64,000 nt of DNA from Nocardioidaceae bacterium (GCA_030447865.1 JAUJOD010000002.1:582473-646472); one strand, 5' to 3'. Counted from the stretch's first letter, positions 17,878 to 26,937 are shown. Notes: a model not told the origin generated them from the letters alone. Made by a program: numbers and translations.

Positions 17878-18846
17878 ATGAGACGCACAGCGGCCGTCCT
17901 TGCCTGCTTATTGCCCTCGCTCGCCGCATGCGGTGGAGCAACGAGCGGCAACGGCGGCGGAGACGACGACGGCATCAACGTCGTTGCCGCCTTCTATCCC
18001 TACGCCTACGTCGCCCAGCGTGTCGCAGGTGACGCCGCCACGGTCCACAACCTCACCCCGCCAGGAGTCGAGCCACACGACCTCGAGCTCACCCCGCAGC
18101 AGGTCGCCGAGCTCGCCGACGCCGACCTCGTCATCTACGAAGCCGGCTTCCAACCAGCCATCGACTTAGCCATCGAGCAGAATCCACCAGGTGAGGCTCT
18201 TGACGTCACCGACGTCGTACCGCTTCGCGACACCGGCGCCCCAGTCGAGACCGGCGCAGTCGAGACCGGCGCAGACCACGCCGAGGCAGGCCATCCGGAC
18301 GGAGCTCACACCGACACCGAGTTGTCCGCCGATCCCCACCTCTGGCTCGACCCCACCCTGCTCATCCCCATCACCCAGCAGGTGGCCGACACGCTCTCAG
18401 ACCTCGACCCCACCAACGCCAACCACTTCGCCGCCAACGCCCGCCGGCTCAGCGCCGACCTCACCCGACTCGACGAACAGTTCCAGGCGGGACTGGCCGA
18501 CTGCGACCGCACTGAAGTCGTGACCAGCCACGCGGCATTCGGTTACCTCACCAGCCGCTACGGGCTCACGATGGTCCCCATCGCCGGTCTCTCCCCCGAC
18601 GCCGACCCCAGCCCACAGCACCTAGCCGAGCTGCACAGCTTGATCAACGCGCACGACATCACCACGGTGTTCTCCGAGACGCTCGGGACAAAGGCGTACG
18701 CCGACACGCTGGCGTCCGACCTCGGCGTGCAGGCCGCGGTGCTCGACCCGATCGAGGGGCTAGCCGACGAGGAGTCCGACGAGGACTACCTTTCACTGAT
18801 GCGCTCCAACTTGGCCGCCCTCCGCGAGGCGAACGGCTGCCGATGA
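17878..18846 (+). CDS. znuA: Zinc ABC transporter substrate-binding lipoprotein ZnuA
   Basis: Captures Zn2+ outside the membrane for the ZnuBC permease. 322 residues from the ATG at 17878; an upstream ATG lies inside the promoter. Lipoprotein signal with lipobox LAAC (C18). Cluster A-1 features: VVAAFYPYAYVAQRVAG, PPGVEPHDLELTPQQ (metal-binding His), a His/Asp/Glu-rich loop (HAEAGHPDGAHTDTEL), ADPHLWLDP, and the C-terminal VVTSHAAFGYLTSRYGL and VFSETLGTKAYADTLA. The His-rich loop argues for zinc over manganese. Its stop overlaps the znuC ATG. Confidence 0.94.
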   Translation: MRRTAAVLACLLPSLAACGGATSGNGGGDDDGINVVAAFYPYAYVAQRVAGDAATVHNLTPPGVEPHDLELTPQQVAELADADLVIYEAGFQPAIDLAIEQNPPGEALDVTDVVPLRDTGAPVETGAVETGADHAEAGHPDGAHTDTELSADPHLWLDPTLLIPITQQVADTLSDLDPTNANHFAANARRLSADLTRLDEQFQAGLADCDRTEVVTSHAAFGYLTSRYGLTMVPIAGLSPDADPSPQHLAELHSLINAHDITTVFSETLGTKAYADTLASDLGVQAAVLDPIEGLADEESDEDYLSLMRSNLAALREANGCR

Positions 18847-19652
18847 CGCCCGCAACCGACGGCCAGGCCCCCGGTCAAGCTGGTGGTCGAGTCGGCACTG
18901 TCATCCAGATCACCGACGGCAACTTGACCCTGGGCAGTCGCCCCGTGCTGCGCGGGATCAACCTGACCGTGCGGCGCGGCGAGGTGGTGGCCATCTTGGG
19001 TAGCAACGGCTCAGGCAAGTCGACTCTCATCCGGGGGGCTCTCGGGTTGATCCCGTGGGGGGCCGGCGACGTACGCCTCTTCGACACCCCGCTGAAGGAC
19101 TTTCGCGACTGGCAGCGGGTCGGGTACGTCCCCCAACTCATGACGGCAACGTCCGGTGTCCCCGCAACCGTGGCAGAGGTGGTGGGCGCGGGCCGGCTGT
19201 CGCGGCGGCGGCTGCTGCTCCCGATGCGGCACGCCGACCGCCAGGCCGTGCGCCGGGCCCTCGAGTCGGTTGACCTGCTCGACCGCCGGTCCGACGCACT
19301 CAGCCAGTTGTCCGGCGGACAGCAGCACCGGGTGCTGATTGCCCGCGCGCTTGCTGTCGAACCCGACCTCTTCGTGCTTGACGAACCGAACGCCGGCATC
19401 GACCACGCCAGCCAGCTTGGGCTCGTCACGACGCTCAGGCCGCTCGTGGCGGCCGGCGCCACCGTCGTTATCGTGCTGCATGACCTCGGCCCGTTCGAGG
19501 AACTGATCGACCGGGCGGTCGTGCTTCGCGACGGGCGAATGGTGTACGACGGAGCGCCGCCCCAGGATGGCTCGCTCCATGAGTTCCATACCCACCACCA
19601 CCCGCGCCGTGTGGTCGACACCGTGCCGATGCGAAGTGGGTGGGACCTGTGA
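18843..19652 (+). CDS. znuC: Zinc ABC transporter ATP-binding protein ZnuC
   Basis: Powers zinc import. 269 residues. Walker A GSNGSGKST, the ABC signature LSGGQQHR, Walker B LFVLDEPNAGID and the switch histidine in VVIVLHDLG are all present. The ATG overlaps the znuA stop (ATGA) and the TGA overlaps the GTG of znuB, so the three are co-translated. The first 20 residues are non-conserved; an internal GTG near residue 17 could also serve as start. Confidence 0.95.
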   Translation: MTPATDGQAPGQAGGRVGTVIQITDGNLTLGSRPVLRGINLTVRRGEVVAILGSNGSGKSTLIRGALGLIPWGAGDVRLFDTPLKDFRDWQRVGYVPQLMTATSGVPATVAEVVGAGRLSRRRLLLPMRHADRQAVRRALESVDLLDRRSDALSQLSGGQQHRVLIARALAVEPDLFVLDEPNAGIDHASQLGLVTTLRPLVAAGATVVIVLHDLGPFEELIDRAVVLRDGRMVYDGAPPQDGSLHEFHTHHHPRRVVDTVPMRSGWDL

Positions 19653-20638
19653 GCTTCCTGGACTACGAGTTCATGGTCCGGGCCCTGCGGGCCGCCTTGT
19701 TCACCGGGATCGCCGCGCCGGCCGTCGGCACCTACCTTGTGCAGCGCCGGCTGGCGCTGATGGGCGACGGGATCGGCCACATCGCGGTGACGGGGGTCGG
19801 CCTCGGCCTGCTGACCGGCCAGTCCCCCGTCTGGACCGCCGTGGCGGTCGCCATCGTCGGGGGGCTGCTCATCGAGTTCGTGCGTGAGCGGGGCCGCACC
19901 AGCGGCGATGTGGCGTTAGCACTCATCTTCTACGGCGGCATCGCGGGCGGCGTACTGGTGACCGGGCTTGCCGGTGGCAGCGCCCAGACGCTGCACAACT
20001 ACCTCTTCGGCTCGATCGCCACTGTCGACTCGACCGACGTCTGGACGGTTATCGCGCTCGCCGCCGCCGTGATCTTCCTCGCCGGCGGGCTCGCCCCTCA
20101 GCTGTTCGCGGTGTGTCAAGACGAGGAGTTCGCCCGCGTCACTGGTGTCCGGGTCCGGGCCTACAACGTCTTGACGTCCGTCATGGCGGCCGTCACCGTC
20201 ACGGTGGCCATGCGCACCGTCGGCCTGCTGCTCGTCAGCGCGCTGATGGTCGTGCCGGTTGCCACTGCACAGCAGCTCACCCGGGGCTTCAAGGTGACGC
20301 TGGTAACGGCGATGGCGCTGGGAGGGGTCGCGGCGGTGGCTGGGGTGGTGACGAGCTTCTACATCAATGTGGCTCCAGGAGCGACCATCGTGGTGCTCGC
20401 GTTGGCCGGTTTCGTCGCCGCGTGGCCGGTTGGGAGCCTGGTGCGGTACCGGCGACGGGTGCGGGCGCCGTTCCAGGCCGGCGATGACGCGTTGCCGCAC
20501 ACCGTCGTGCCCGAGCTGCACGGGCACACCCACGGCGACGACTGTGGCCATCCGGCCGTGCCGCACGGTGACCACGTCGACTATGTGCACGGCGGCCACC
20601 GGCACGCCACGCACGGCGACCACTACGACGAGCACTGA
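19649..20638 (+). CDS. znuB: Zinc ABC transporter permease ZnuB with histidine-rich tail
   Basis: 329 residues from the GTG at 19649, which overlaps the znuC stop (GTGA). An ABC-3 family permease with about eight helices (for example VIALAAAVIFLAGGLAPQLF, VGLLLVSALMVVPVATAQQL, TIVVLALAGFVAAWPVGSLV). The last 40 residues form a cytoplasmic tail with about 15 histidines (ELHGHTHGDDCGHPAVPHGD and onward), unusual for a permease and likely to bind zinc as a sensor or buffer. Followed 15 bases later by zur. Confidence 0.93.
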   Translation: MSFLDYEFMVRALRAALFTGIAAPAVGTYLVQRRLALMGDGIGHIAVTGVGLGLLTGQSPVWTAVAVAIVGGLLIEFVRERGRTSGDVALALIFYGGIAGGVLVTGLAGGSAQTLHNYLFGSIATVDSTDVWTVIALAAAVIFLAGGLAPQLFAVCQDEEFARVTGVRVRAYNVLTSVMAAVTVTVAMRTVGLLLVSALMVVPVATAQQLTRGFKVTLVTAMALGGVAAVAGVVTSFYINVAPGATIVVLALAGFVAAWPVGSLVRYRRRVRAPFQAGDDALPHTVVPELHGHTHGDDCGHPAVPHGDHVDYVHGGHRHATHGDHYDEH

Positions 20639-20652
20639 GCAAGGAGCAAGCG

Positions 20653-21096
20653 ATGCCCGCCAACGCACCGATCGGCGTACGACCGACCCGTCAGCGCAAA
20701 GCCGTGGCGGCGGCGTTGAGCGGCGTCGAGGTGTTCGCCAGCGCCCAGGAGATCCATGCGCTGCTCCGCTCTCGGGGCGAGGACGTCGGCCTGACGACGG
20801 TGTACCGGACGCTGCAGGCGCTGGCCGACTCCGGCGAGATCGACGTGTTGCGTACCCCTGAGGGTGAGTCGGTCTACCGACGCTGCAGCACTGGCCACCA
20901 TCACCACCTGGTCTGCCGTTCCTGTGGGCTCACCGTCGAGATCGAGGGGCCAGCTGTCGAGTCGTGGGCAGACACGATGGCCGCCAAGCACGGGTTCGCG
21001 GAGGTCGAGCACACGCTGGAGATCTTCGGCACCTGCACTGCCTGCGCGGGCCGCCTCCCCCAAGCACCCCCACCGCACAAAGATCCGGCGCTATGA
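20653..21096 (+). CDS. zur: Zinc uptake regulator Zur (Fur family)
   Basis: 147 residues. Winged helix (RPTRQRKAVAAALSG, SAQEIHALLRSRGEDVGLTT, VYRTLQALADSGEID), then the metal-binding dimerisation domain: GHHHHLVCRSCGLTVEI and CTACAG give the structural zinc cysteines and the sensory histidines. Zur represses zinc-uptake genes when zinc is sufficient. AAGGAG lies before the ATG. It is the fourth gene of the znu operon and the operon promoter carries a Zur box, so autoregulation is likely. Confidence 0.93.
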   Translation: MPANAPIGVRPTRQRKAVAAALSGVEVFASAQEIHALLRSRGEDVGLTTVYRTLQALADSGEIDVLRTPEGESVYRRCSTGHHHHLVCRSCGLTVEIEGPAVESWADTMAAKHGFAEVEHTLEIFGTCTACAGRLPQAPPPHKDPAL

Positions 21097-21163
21097 CCGC
21101 CCTAGCGTGCTAACCGTCGGATCCTGCGCGCGAGAGGCGCGCGCGAGAGGCCCCGCGCCCCCG

Positions 21164-21709
21164 TCAGCGCAGCGCCAGCTGGGGTATCACCTCGGCACGC
21201 GGGAGTTCAGGCAGCAGTGACCCGGGCAGCAGCAGCTTTGAGCGACGTACGCCGCTTCCGATGATCGCCACGTCGATGTCGGCCGCCTCGGCCGAGACCA
21301 GCAACCGCCACGATTCGGGCAGCCCCAGTGGCGTGATGCCGCCGTACTCCATGCCGGTCTCGTCGACGGCGCGCTCTGTGGACAGGAACGATGCCTTGCG
21401 TACGTCGAGCGCGCGCTTTACGACGTTGTTGACGTCGGCTCTGGTGTCAGCCCGTACGACGCACGCCGCGATCCGCTCCTCGCCGCCTCGCCGCCCCGCC
21501 ACGACCACGCAGTTCGCCGACGCGGTGATCGGCAGCGAGTACGCCTCGGTCAGCGCCGCCGTGTCGGCAAGCGCTGGGTCGATCTCGACGACCGCCACCG
21601 AGCGCTCGTGCTCCCAGCCCGCCAAGGCGACCGCCACCGACTCGGCAAGCAGGTCGGACCGATCGACCGCGGGCAGCGAACGCAGGATGCCCAACGTCGG
21701 CAGCGTCAT
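21164..21709 (-). CDS. YbaK/EbsC-type aminoacyl-tRNA deacylase
   Basis: 181 residues from the ATG at 21709, which has a strong GAGGAGG; a longer frame to 21772 lacks one. The YbaK fold is seen in ITASANCVVVAGRRGGEE, ACVVRADTRADVNNVVKRAL, VRKASFLSTERAVDETGMEY and GGITPLGLPESW. Members hydrolyse mischarged tRNAs in trans (for example Cys- or Ala-tRNA-Pro). The exact substrate here is not predictable. It converges on zur with a 67-base gap holding only a GC-rich GCGCGCGAGAGGCGCGC dyad. Confidence 0.88.
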   Translation of the reverse strand: MTLPTLGILRSLPAVDRSDLLAESVAVALAGWEHERSVAVVEIDPALADTAALTEAYSLPITASANCVVVAGRRGGEERIAACVVRADTRADVNNVVKRALDVRKASFLSTERAVDETGMEYGGITPLGLPESWRLLVSAEAADIDVAIIGSGVRRSKLLLPGSLLPELPRAEVIPQLALR

Positions 21710-21846
21710 ACTCCTCCTCGGCCGCTTCATCCGGCCGCACAACTCGCGCCGGTCTGGGCCCGAGATGCGCAAGAATGCGCGGTCAGCCCAGCCTCAGCAG
21801 CATTCGCACGCATCTCGCCGCGCTCACACCGAGCGTCGGGCGCCTT

Positions 21847-22596
21847 TCAGGCCCGACCGTACCGCCTGTCCCGGCGGGCGTAGATGTCGAGGGCTTCGAA
21901 CAACGTGCGCCGGTCGACGTCCGGCCAGAGCACGTCCATGAACACCATCTCGGCGTACGCCGACTGCCACAGCATGAAGTTGCTGACCCGCTGCTCACCC
22001 GATGTGCGCAGCACCATGTCGACGCCCGGCAGCTCCGGGACGTATAGCGCCCGAGCCAGCGCATGCTCGTCGATCTGTTCGGGCTTCAGGCGGCCGGCCG
22101 CGACGCGCTTCGCTAGCAGCTGGGCCGCGTCGGCGAGCTCTGCCCGGCCGCCGTAATTGACGCACATGGTCAGTGTGAGTACGTCGTTGTGCTGGGTCAT
22201 CTCCTCGGCAACCTCTAGCTCGCGGATCACCGACGCCCACAACCGGGGCCGGCGACCGGCCCACCGCACCCGCACGCCCAGCGCATGCATCTCGTCGCGG
22301 CGACGGCGGATCACGTCCCGGTTGAAGCCCATCAGGAACCTCACCTCGTCGGGCGAGCGGCTCCAGTTCTCGGTCGAGAAGGCGTAGGCGGAGATGCACT
22401 TCACGCCGGCCTCGATGGCACCCTCGACGACGTCGAAAAGCGCCGCCTCGCCGCGCTCGTGGCCGGCTGTCCGCGGCAGCCCATGCTTGCTGGCCCAGCG
22501 GCCGTTGCCGTCCATGATCACCGCGATGTGCCGCGGGATGAGCTCAGCCGGCACGTCCGGGGGCCGGTCGAAAGTCACGGGTTCCCCGCCCCACAT
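21847..22596 (-). CDS. uppS: Polyprenyl diphosphate synthase UppS (cis-prenyltransferase)
   Basis: Makes the long-chain cis-prenyl diphosphate used as carrier lipid in cell-wall synthesis. 249 residues from the ATG at 22596; a further ATG at 22620 lies inside hairpin repeat A1 and is rejected. Conserved regions: [18 protein letters not shown] (catalytic Asp), [30 protein letters not shown], and [20 protein letters not shown] near the C-terminus. It follows recO on the same strand. Confidence 0.95.
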   Translation of the reverse strand: MWGGEPVTFDRPPDVPAELIPRHIAVIMDGNGRWASKHGLPRTAGHERGEAALFDVVEGAIEAGVKCISAYAFSTENWSRSPDEVRFLMGFNRDVIRRRRDEMHALGVRVRWAGRRPRLWASVIRELEVAEEMTQHNDVLTLTMCVNYGGRAELADAAQLLAKRVAAGRLKPEQIDEHALARALYVPELPGVDMVLRTSGEQRVSNFMLWQSAYAEMVFMDVLWPDVDRRTLFEALDIYARRDRRYGRA

Positions 22597-22600
22597 CCGC

Positions 22601-22656
22601 AAACTGGAACGTTCTTGCACTCCCCTGGCCCCTCGGGCTGCAAGATTGTTCCAGTA
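22601..22656. repeat. Hairpin repeat family A, copy 1
   Basis: Left arm AACTGGAACGTTCTTGCA and right arm TGCAAGATTGTTCCAG form a stem of about 16 base pairs with two or three mismatches in the middle and a GC-rich loop of about 20 bases. It fills the gap between uppS and recO. Two relatives lie at 24511-24567 and 25679-25735. Confidence 0.85.
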
Positions 22657-22710
22657 TGCGTAGTCAGCAGAGCCGGACGGCGCACGAGGCGCTGGGCGGT
22701 CACGGGCGCG

Positions 22711-23439
22711 TCACCGCTCGACGTGGACGAGCGAGCGGAGGCTGCGTTCCAGATGCCACTGCAGGTACGCCGCCACGACGCCACTTGCGGCCTTCCGGAA
22801 CCGCGGGTCAACCGCCTCCGCTGTCGGCCAGTCCCCCGCCAGCAGCGCGCCAAGCAGTACGACGGTCTCGGCCGCCGGAGTAGCAGCGCCGGGGACCCGG
22901 CATGAGCCGCACAGCATCCCTCCCGCGCCGGCGCTGAAGCTGCGGTGCGGCCCCGGCGCCCCACAGCGGGCGCACCCGCCGAAGGTCGGCGCATACCCCG
23001 CCACCGCCAGCGACCGCAGCAGGAACGAGTCGAGCACCAATGAACCGTCCCGCTCGCCACCGGCAAGCACCCGCAGCGCGCCGACCAGCAGCAGATACTG
23101 CTGCAACGCCGGCTCCAACTCCTCGACAACGAGCCGCTCGGCCGTCTCGAGCATGGCGGTGCCGGCGGTGTAGCGGGCGTAGTCGCCGCTGATCGCCTCT
23201 CCGAACGGCGACAGCGTCTCAGCCTGGGTGACGATGTCAAGGGTGCGCCCGCGGGCGAACTGCACGTCCACGTGCATGAACGGTTCGAGCCGGGCCCCGA
23301 ACTTCGACTTCGTACGGCGCACCCCCTTGCCCACCGCGCGGACCCGCCCGGTGTTGCGGGTCAGAAACGTGATGATCCGGTCAGCCTCGCCCAGTTTCTG
23401 AGTCCGTAGGACGACCGCCTCGTCCCGGTAGAGGTTCAC
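22711..23439 (-). CDS. recO: DNA repair protein RecO
   Basis: Loads RecA with RecF and RecR during recombinational repair. 242 residues from the GTG at 23439, which gives the family-typical N-terminus [11 protein letters not shown]; the frame further upstream is non-conserved. OB-fold part: [20 protein letters not shown] and [16 protein letters not shown]. The zinc-binding pairs CARCG and CGSC are present. CACAAT ends six bases before the GTG, so the start is likely leaderless. Confidence 0.93.
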   Translation of the reverse strand: MNLYRDEAVVLRTQKLGEADRIITFLTRNTGRVRAVGKGVRRTKSKFGARLEPFMHVDVQFARGRTLDIVTQAETLSPFGEAISGDYARYTAGTAMLETAERLVVEELEPALQQYLLLVGALRVLAGGERDGSLVLDSFLLRSLAVAGYAPTFGGCARCGAPGPHRSFSAGAGGMLCGSCRVPGAATPAAETVVLLGALLAGDWPTAEAVDPRFRKAASGVVAAYLQWHLERSLRSLVHVER

Positions 23440-23626
23440 CCAGCCATTGTGCCCGCGGCAGCGCCTACGCAGCGCCGGACAGCACCGGAAGCCAAGAGGC
23501 GGTTGTGAAGGCGGTCCGCCAACTTGAGCCAGCTGGTTGACAGGCTCAGCCAGCCTGACAGCGAGGTGAGCGTTGGACAGCCAATATCCGGCTGACACCG
23601 AAGGCAGTGACTGCAATGCTCGCGCC

Positions 23627-24490
23627 GTGACTGCATCAGCCCAACTGCTTGCGCTCGAGAACTACTACGACTCCGCACCCCGTGACCGTTCGCTGGTCGA
23701 GGAGATCGGTCCGTTCACATTGTTCGTCGCCACGTCTGGGTGGCCTTACTACGCGCGCCCCCGCCTCGAGTGGTCTCTAGCTCGATTTCCGGAAGGCGGG
23801 GCTCGACACCCGGCGACGGCGACGGTTGACGACGTACGGTCGGTGCTGTCGCGGCAACGTGAGCTTGGCGTGCCACGAGCGCTTGAGTGGGTGGACGAGG
23901 TGACGCCTGAGTTGGTCGAGGTGGTGCGCTCGGCCGGTGCCAGAGTTGAGGAGTGCCCACTTCTCGTGCTCGACGGCCCGCCAGTCGGCGCTGCTGGCGC
24001 TGCTCGGATGCTCGGCCCCGATGACCGAGCTGACATCACCACCGCGCAGGCGGCGATCGCGGTGAGCTTCGCGCACGGCGGTACGTCGACCGGCCCGGCC
24101 GGCTTAGAAGCGCGGGATCAGCAGGCACGGTCGCGTGATCTCGAACCGCTCGACCACCTTCAACCGCTCCTCGAGCGTCTCGCTGAGGGGAAGCTGCGAA
24201 TGGCGGCCGTGTCGGCGCCCGGCGCGCCGGACGCCGGTCCTGTCGGTGGCGGCAGCCATATCCCCGTTGGCAACGTGACCGAGATCGTTGGCGTCGGTGT
24301 GCTGCCGGCGTACCGTCGCCGCGGCCTCGCTGCCAACCTCACCTACGTACTTGCCCAAGACGCGCTGCAGCGCGGCGCGACCACCGTCTTTTGCTCGGCC
24401 CAGTCCGACGCCGTAGCCCGCGGCTATGCGGCGGTCGGCTTTCGGCGAGTCGGTACCGCCTGCATCGCGTCAATGGAGGCGCATCACTGA
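23627..24490 (+). CDS. GNAT-family N-acetyltransferase
   Basis: 287 residues from the GTG at 23627. The C-terminal half is a GNAT domain with the acetyl-CoA loop [20 protein letters not shown] and [20 protein letters not shown], ending [10 protein letters not shown]. The N-terminal half ([39 protein letters not shown]) is seen in an actinobacterial subgroup of unknown substrate. Transcribed divergently from recO. TGCAAT lies nine bases before the GTG. Confidence 0.85.
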   Translation: MTASAQLLALENYYDSAPRDRSLVEEIGPFTLFVATSGWPYYARPRLEWSLARFPEGGARHPATATVDDVRSVLSRQRELGVPRALEWVDEVTPELVEVVRSAGARVEECPLLVLDGPPVGAAGAARMLGPDDRADITTAQAAIAVSFAHGGTSTGPAGLEARDQQARSRDLEPLDHLQPLLERLAEGKLRMAAVSAPGAPDAGPVGGGSHIPVGNVTEIVGVGVLPAYRRRGLAANLTYVLAQDALQRGATTVFCSAQSDAVARGYAAVGFRRVGTACIASMEAHH

Positions 24491-24510
24491 AGCCAGGCGG
24501 CTCAGCACGC

Positions 24511-24567
24511 AAACTGGCACGTTTTTGCACCCTCAGCGCCTTCTTGACTGCAAGTCTGTTCCAGTTT
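24511..24567. repeat. Hairpin repeat family A, copy 2
   Basis: Left arm AAACTGGCACGTTTTTGCA and right arm TGCAAGTCTGTTCCAGTTT. The ends pair well (AAACTGG with CCAGTTT) but the middle is more mismatched than in copies 1 and 3. It begins 20 bases after the GNAT stop and may act as its 3' end. Confidence 0.8.
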
Positions 24568-24666
24568 GAGAGCCAAGAGTGGCCTGTACGTCGTCCCCCA
24601 CCCCACCCGTCAACCTCCTGTGGATAAGCGCCTCGCCAAGTTTGCCGTGCGGGTCACAGTTCTTCC

Positions 24667-25632
24667 ATGCACCGATGGAGCAGCCGGCTCAACCCACCTC
24701 CGAACGGCGTCGCGCCAATCGCATGGGGCACTGCCGCAGAACACGGCGTGACCACCGGCCGGTTGCGCGGGCCTGCATGGCGGAGGGCTAGCCACGGCTT
24801 GTACGTGCCATCCCACCTTCCGCTCGACCCACACCAGCGCATAGTCGAAGCAGCAGCGCTCCTCCCCTCGGGCGGTGCGTTGGGGGGATGGGCATCGGCG
24901 TACTGGCGGGGCGTCCGGCTCCTGGATGGGCAGGGCGCCTACGGCACACAGCCTGAGAACGTGCTGCTGTGCCTGGGGTACGGCGGCAGGGTCCGACCGC
25001 GCCCAGGGATTGACCTGTCTCGCGAGCGGCTGACGGCGAGCGACGTGGAAGTGATCCGATGCGTGCCATGCACCACCGCTCCACGGACCGCCTTCGACGG
25101 TGCACGTAAGGCCCGCTCACTGTACGACGCGGTGGTCTTCCTCGACATGATGCTGACCGCCTCGGCAGTCACCATGCCAGAACTTCACGCGTACTTCGGC
25201 GACGCGCGTGGGTGCCGCGGACTGTCGCTCGCCAAGCGTGCACTCTCGCTGGCGCAATGCGGCTCGCGTAGCCCACCGGAGACTCGGCTGCGGCTGATGT
25301 GGGTCGACGAACTCGGGTTCCCGACCCCTTTGCTGAACCGGTCAGTCTTCAGCCTTGATGGTCGGCTGCTAGGAATCCCGGACATCCTCGACGACGAGGC
25401 CGGCACGGTTTTGGAGTACGACGGCGATGAACACCGCGACATCAGCCAGCACACGGCCGACAACGCGCGGGAGGAACTCTTCGAAGACCATGGGCTGATT
25501 GTTTGCAGGGCCGGTCGCCTCGATCTGGGGCCTCGCAGGCCGCAAACGCTTCACCGGATGAGGAGGGCGCGGGCGCGCGGACTAGCCCGCGACCGGAACC
25601 TCGACCGTTGGATCCTGGAGCCTCCGTCGTGA
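24667..25632 (+). CDS. AbiEi-like winged helix plus Vsr/DUF559-like nuclease protein
   Basis: 321 residues. The N-terminus (PIAWGTAAEHGVTTGRLRGP, WRRASHGLYVPSHLP) resembles the winged-helix domain of AbiEi antitoxins. The C-terminus has a PD-(D/E)xK-like arrangement: ETRLRLMWVDELGF, LLGIPDILDDEAGTVLEYDG, then DEHRD and HGLIVCRAGRLDL, similar to Vsr/DUF559 endonucleases. Such two-part proteins are common and multi-copy in actinobacteria; their role (defence, toxin-antitoxin or other) is not established. No partner toxin is adjacent. It is flanked on both sides by family A hairpins. There is no Shine-Dalgarno sequence at the ATG. Confidence 0.75.
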   Translation: MHRWSSRLNPPPNGVAPIAWGTAAEHGVTTGRLRGPAWRRASHGLYVPSHLPLDPHQRIVEAAALLPSGGALGGWASAYWRGVRLLDGQGAYGTQPENVLLCLGYGGRVRPRPGIDLSRERLTASDVEVIRCVPCTTAPRTAFDGARKARSLYDAVVFLDMMLTASAVTMPELHAYFGDARGCRGLSLAKRALSLAQCGSRSPPETRLRLMWVDELGFPTPLLNRSVFSLDGRLLGIPDILDDEAGTVLEYDGDEHRDISQHTADNAREELFEDHGLIVCRAGRLDLGPRRPQTLHRMRRARARGLARDRNLDRWILEPPS

Positions 25633-25678
25633 TGGCAGTCGGCTCGCTTCAGAGGCCGCCGTACGCCAGCCCGGTCAC

Positions 25679-25735
25679 AAACTGGCACGTTCTTACACTC
25701 AAAACGGCGATGGGGGTGCAAGAACGTACCAGTTC
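25679..25735. repeat. Hairpin repeat family A, copy 3
   Basis: Left arm ACTGGCACGTTCTTACAC and right arm GTGCAAGAACGTACCAGT pair at 16 of 18 positions, the best stem of the three copies. The loop is about 18 bases. It lies between the nuclease-like gene and the second GNAT gene. Confidence 0.87.
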
Positions 25736-25782
25736 GGCGGTCGTACGCGTGGTTGACGGCGTTGCAAAGATGGGGAAATGAG

Positions 25783-26808
25783 GTGGCGGCCGTAAGTGTG
25801 CAACGGGTCCGGATGGAGCGGGTCGATCCGCTTGCGCTGGACAACGAGACAGCCGAGCGGCTCGCCGCCAATGCCAACGCTTTGATGGCGGCGGACAACC
25901 CGCGAGGAACGCCGGCAACCGCTGCCACGATCACCGTCCACGCTCGCTACTCGACGGAGAACCGCCCGTACGACGGGATGTGGTTGGCCCGTGACCGCGA
26001 CGATGTCATCGGGCACTCCTCGCTGGAGCTGTCCACCTGGAGCAACACCCACATGGGCATGGTCTTCTGCGTCGTGCACCCGGCGCACCGTGGCCGAGGA
26101 GTCGGGCGCCAACTGCTCGACGTACAGGCAGCGGCGGCAAGCGACGCCGACAGGTCGATGTTGATGACCTTCGCGATGAGGGACACCCCGACGGAGCGGT
26201 TCCTGGCCGCCAACGGCTTCGAGGTGGGCCAGCTCAACACCCAGCGGCGGATCGAACCCCCTCGCCTCGACTACGCGGCAATCGAGGCGTTGGCCGGTGA
26301 GGCGGCCGCGGTGGCCACCGACTACGAGCTGGTACGGCTAGACGGGCCTGCACCGGAGGAGTGGCTGCCCGAGCTGCGCACGCTCACCGAGGCCATCAAC
26401 GACGCACCGCTCGACGACGCGGACCTCGAGCCCGACGTGTTCCCGCTCGAGCGGCTGCGCGCCTACGACGACGCCCTGGCAGCGCGGGGGCAGCATGTGT
26501 ACCGACTCATGGCCCGACACCGTACGACGGGTGACTGGGCCGGGCGCACCACCCTCTGCGTGGACAAGTTGCGGCCGGGGGTCGCGTTCCAGGAGGACAC
26601 CAGCGTGCTCCGCGCCCACCGCGGCAACCGGCTGGGCCTGCTGCTGAAAGCCACCATGCTGCTATGGATGCAGGAGCAGGAACCTGGGCTCACGTCGATC
26701 GACACCTGGAACGCCGACACCAACAGCCACATGATCGCCGTAAACGAGCGGCTCGGCGCGTTCGTGCTGAACCGTGGATATCTGCTGCAGCGCCGTCTCC
26801 CGGCCTGA
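25783..26808 (+). CDS. Tandem GNAT-fold acetyltransferase
   Basis: 341 residues with two GNAT-like halves. The first has the full acetyl-CoA loop FCVVHPAHRGRGVGRQLLDV and FAMRDTPTERFLAANGFEVG; the second, degenerate at that loop, contains DTSVLRAHRGNRLGLLLKAT and NADTNSHMIAVNERLGAFVL. This architecture is shared with mycothiol synthase-like and other two-domain actinobacterial acetyltransferases. The GTG at 25783 is preferred to the GTG/ATG nearer 25753, since GGGGAAATGAG precedes it. Substrate unknown. Confidence 0.85.
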   Translation: MAAVSVQRVRMERVDPLALDNETAERLAANANALMAADNPRGTPATAATITVHARYSTENRPYDGMWLARDRDDVIGHSSLELSTWSNTHMGMVFCVVHPAHRGRGVGRQLLDVQAAAASDADRSMLMTFAMRDTPTERFLAANGFEVGQLNTQRRIEPPRLDYAAIEALAGEAAAVATDYELVRLDGPAPEEWLPELRTLTEAINDAPLDDADLEPDVFPLERLRAYDDALAARGQHVYRLMARHRTTGDWAGRTTLCVDKLRPGVAFQEDTSVLRAHRGNRLGLLLKATMLLWMQEQEPGLTSIDTWNADTNSHMIAVNERLGAFVLNRGYLLQRRLPA

Positions 26809-26825
26809 CCCCCTCCCCACCCCCG

Positions 26826-26937
26826 CGACTTGTCAGTCTCCTGTCGGTCTATGGGTCGTCTACGTTCTGACAAGTCGGGGAGGGCACGGAGTTGTCAGTC
26901 TCCAGTCGGTCGATAGGTCGACTACGTTCTGACAAGT
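26826..26937. repeat. Hairpin repeat family B, two tandem copies (62-bp period)
   Basis: Copy 1 spans 26826-26877 with perfect 11-base arms CGACTTGTCAG and CTGACAAGTCG. Copy 2 begins 62 bases later (TTGTCAG at 26892, CTGACAA at 26929) and has an inner dyad around GTCGATAGGTCGAC. Both share the right-hand sequence TACGTTCTGACAAGTCG. They lie just after the GNAT stop. Relatives occur at 37423 and 40354. Confidence 0.9.

Noticed and set aside
17842-17880. ATG at 17848 as znuA start
   Set aside because: It falls in the Zur box; the ATG at 17878 is followed directly by the signal peptide.
22597-22620. Upstream ATG for uppS at 22620
   Set aside because: It lies within the left arm of hairpin repeat A1; the ATG at 22596 fits better.
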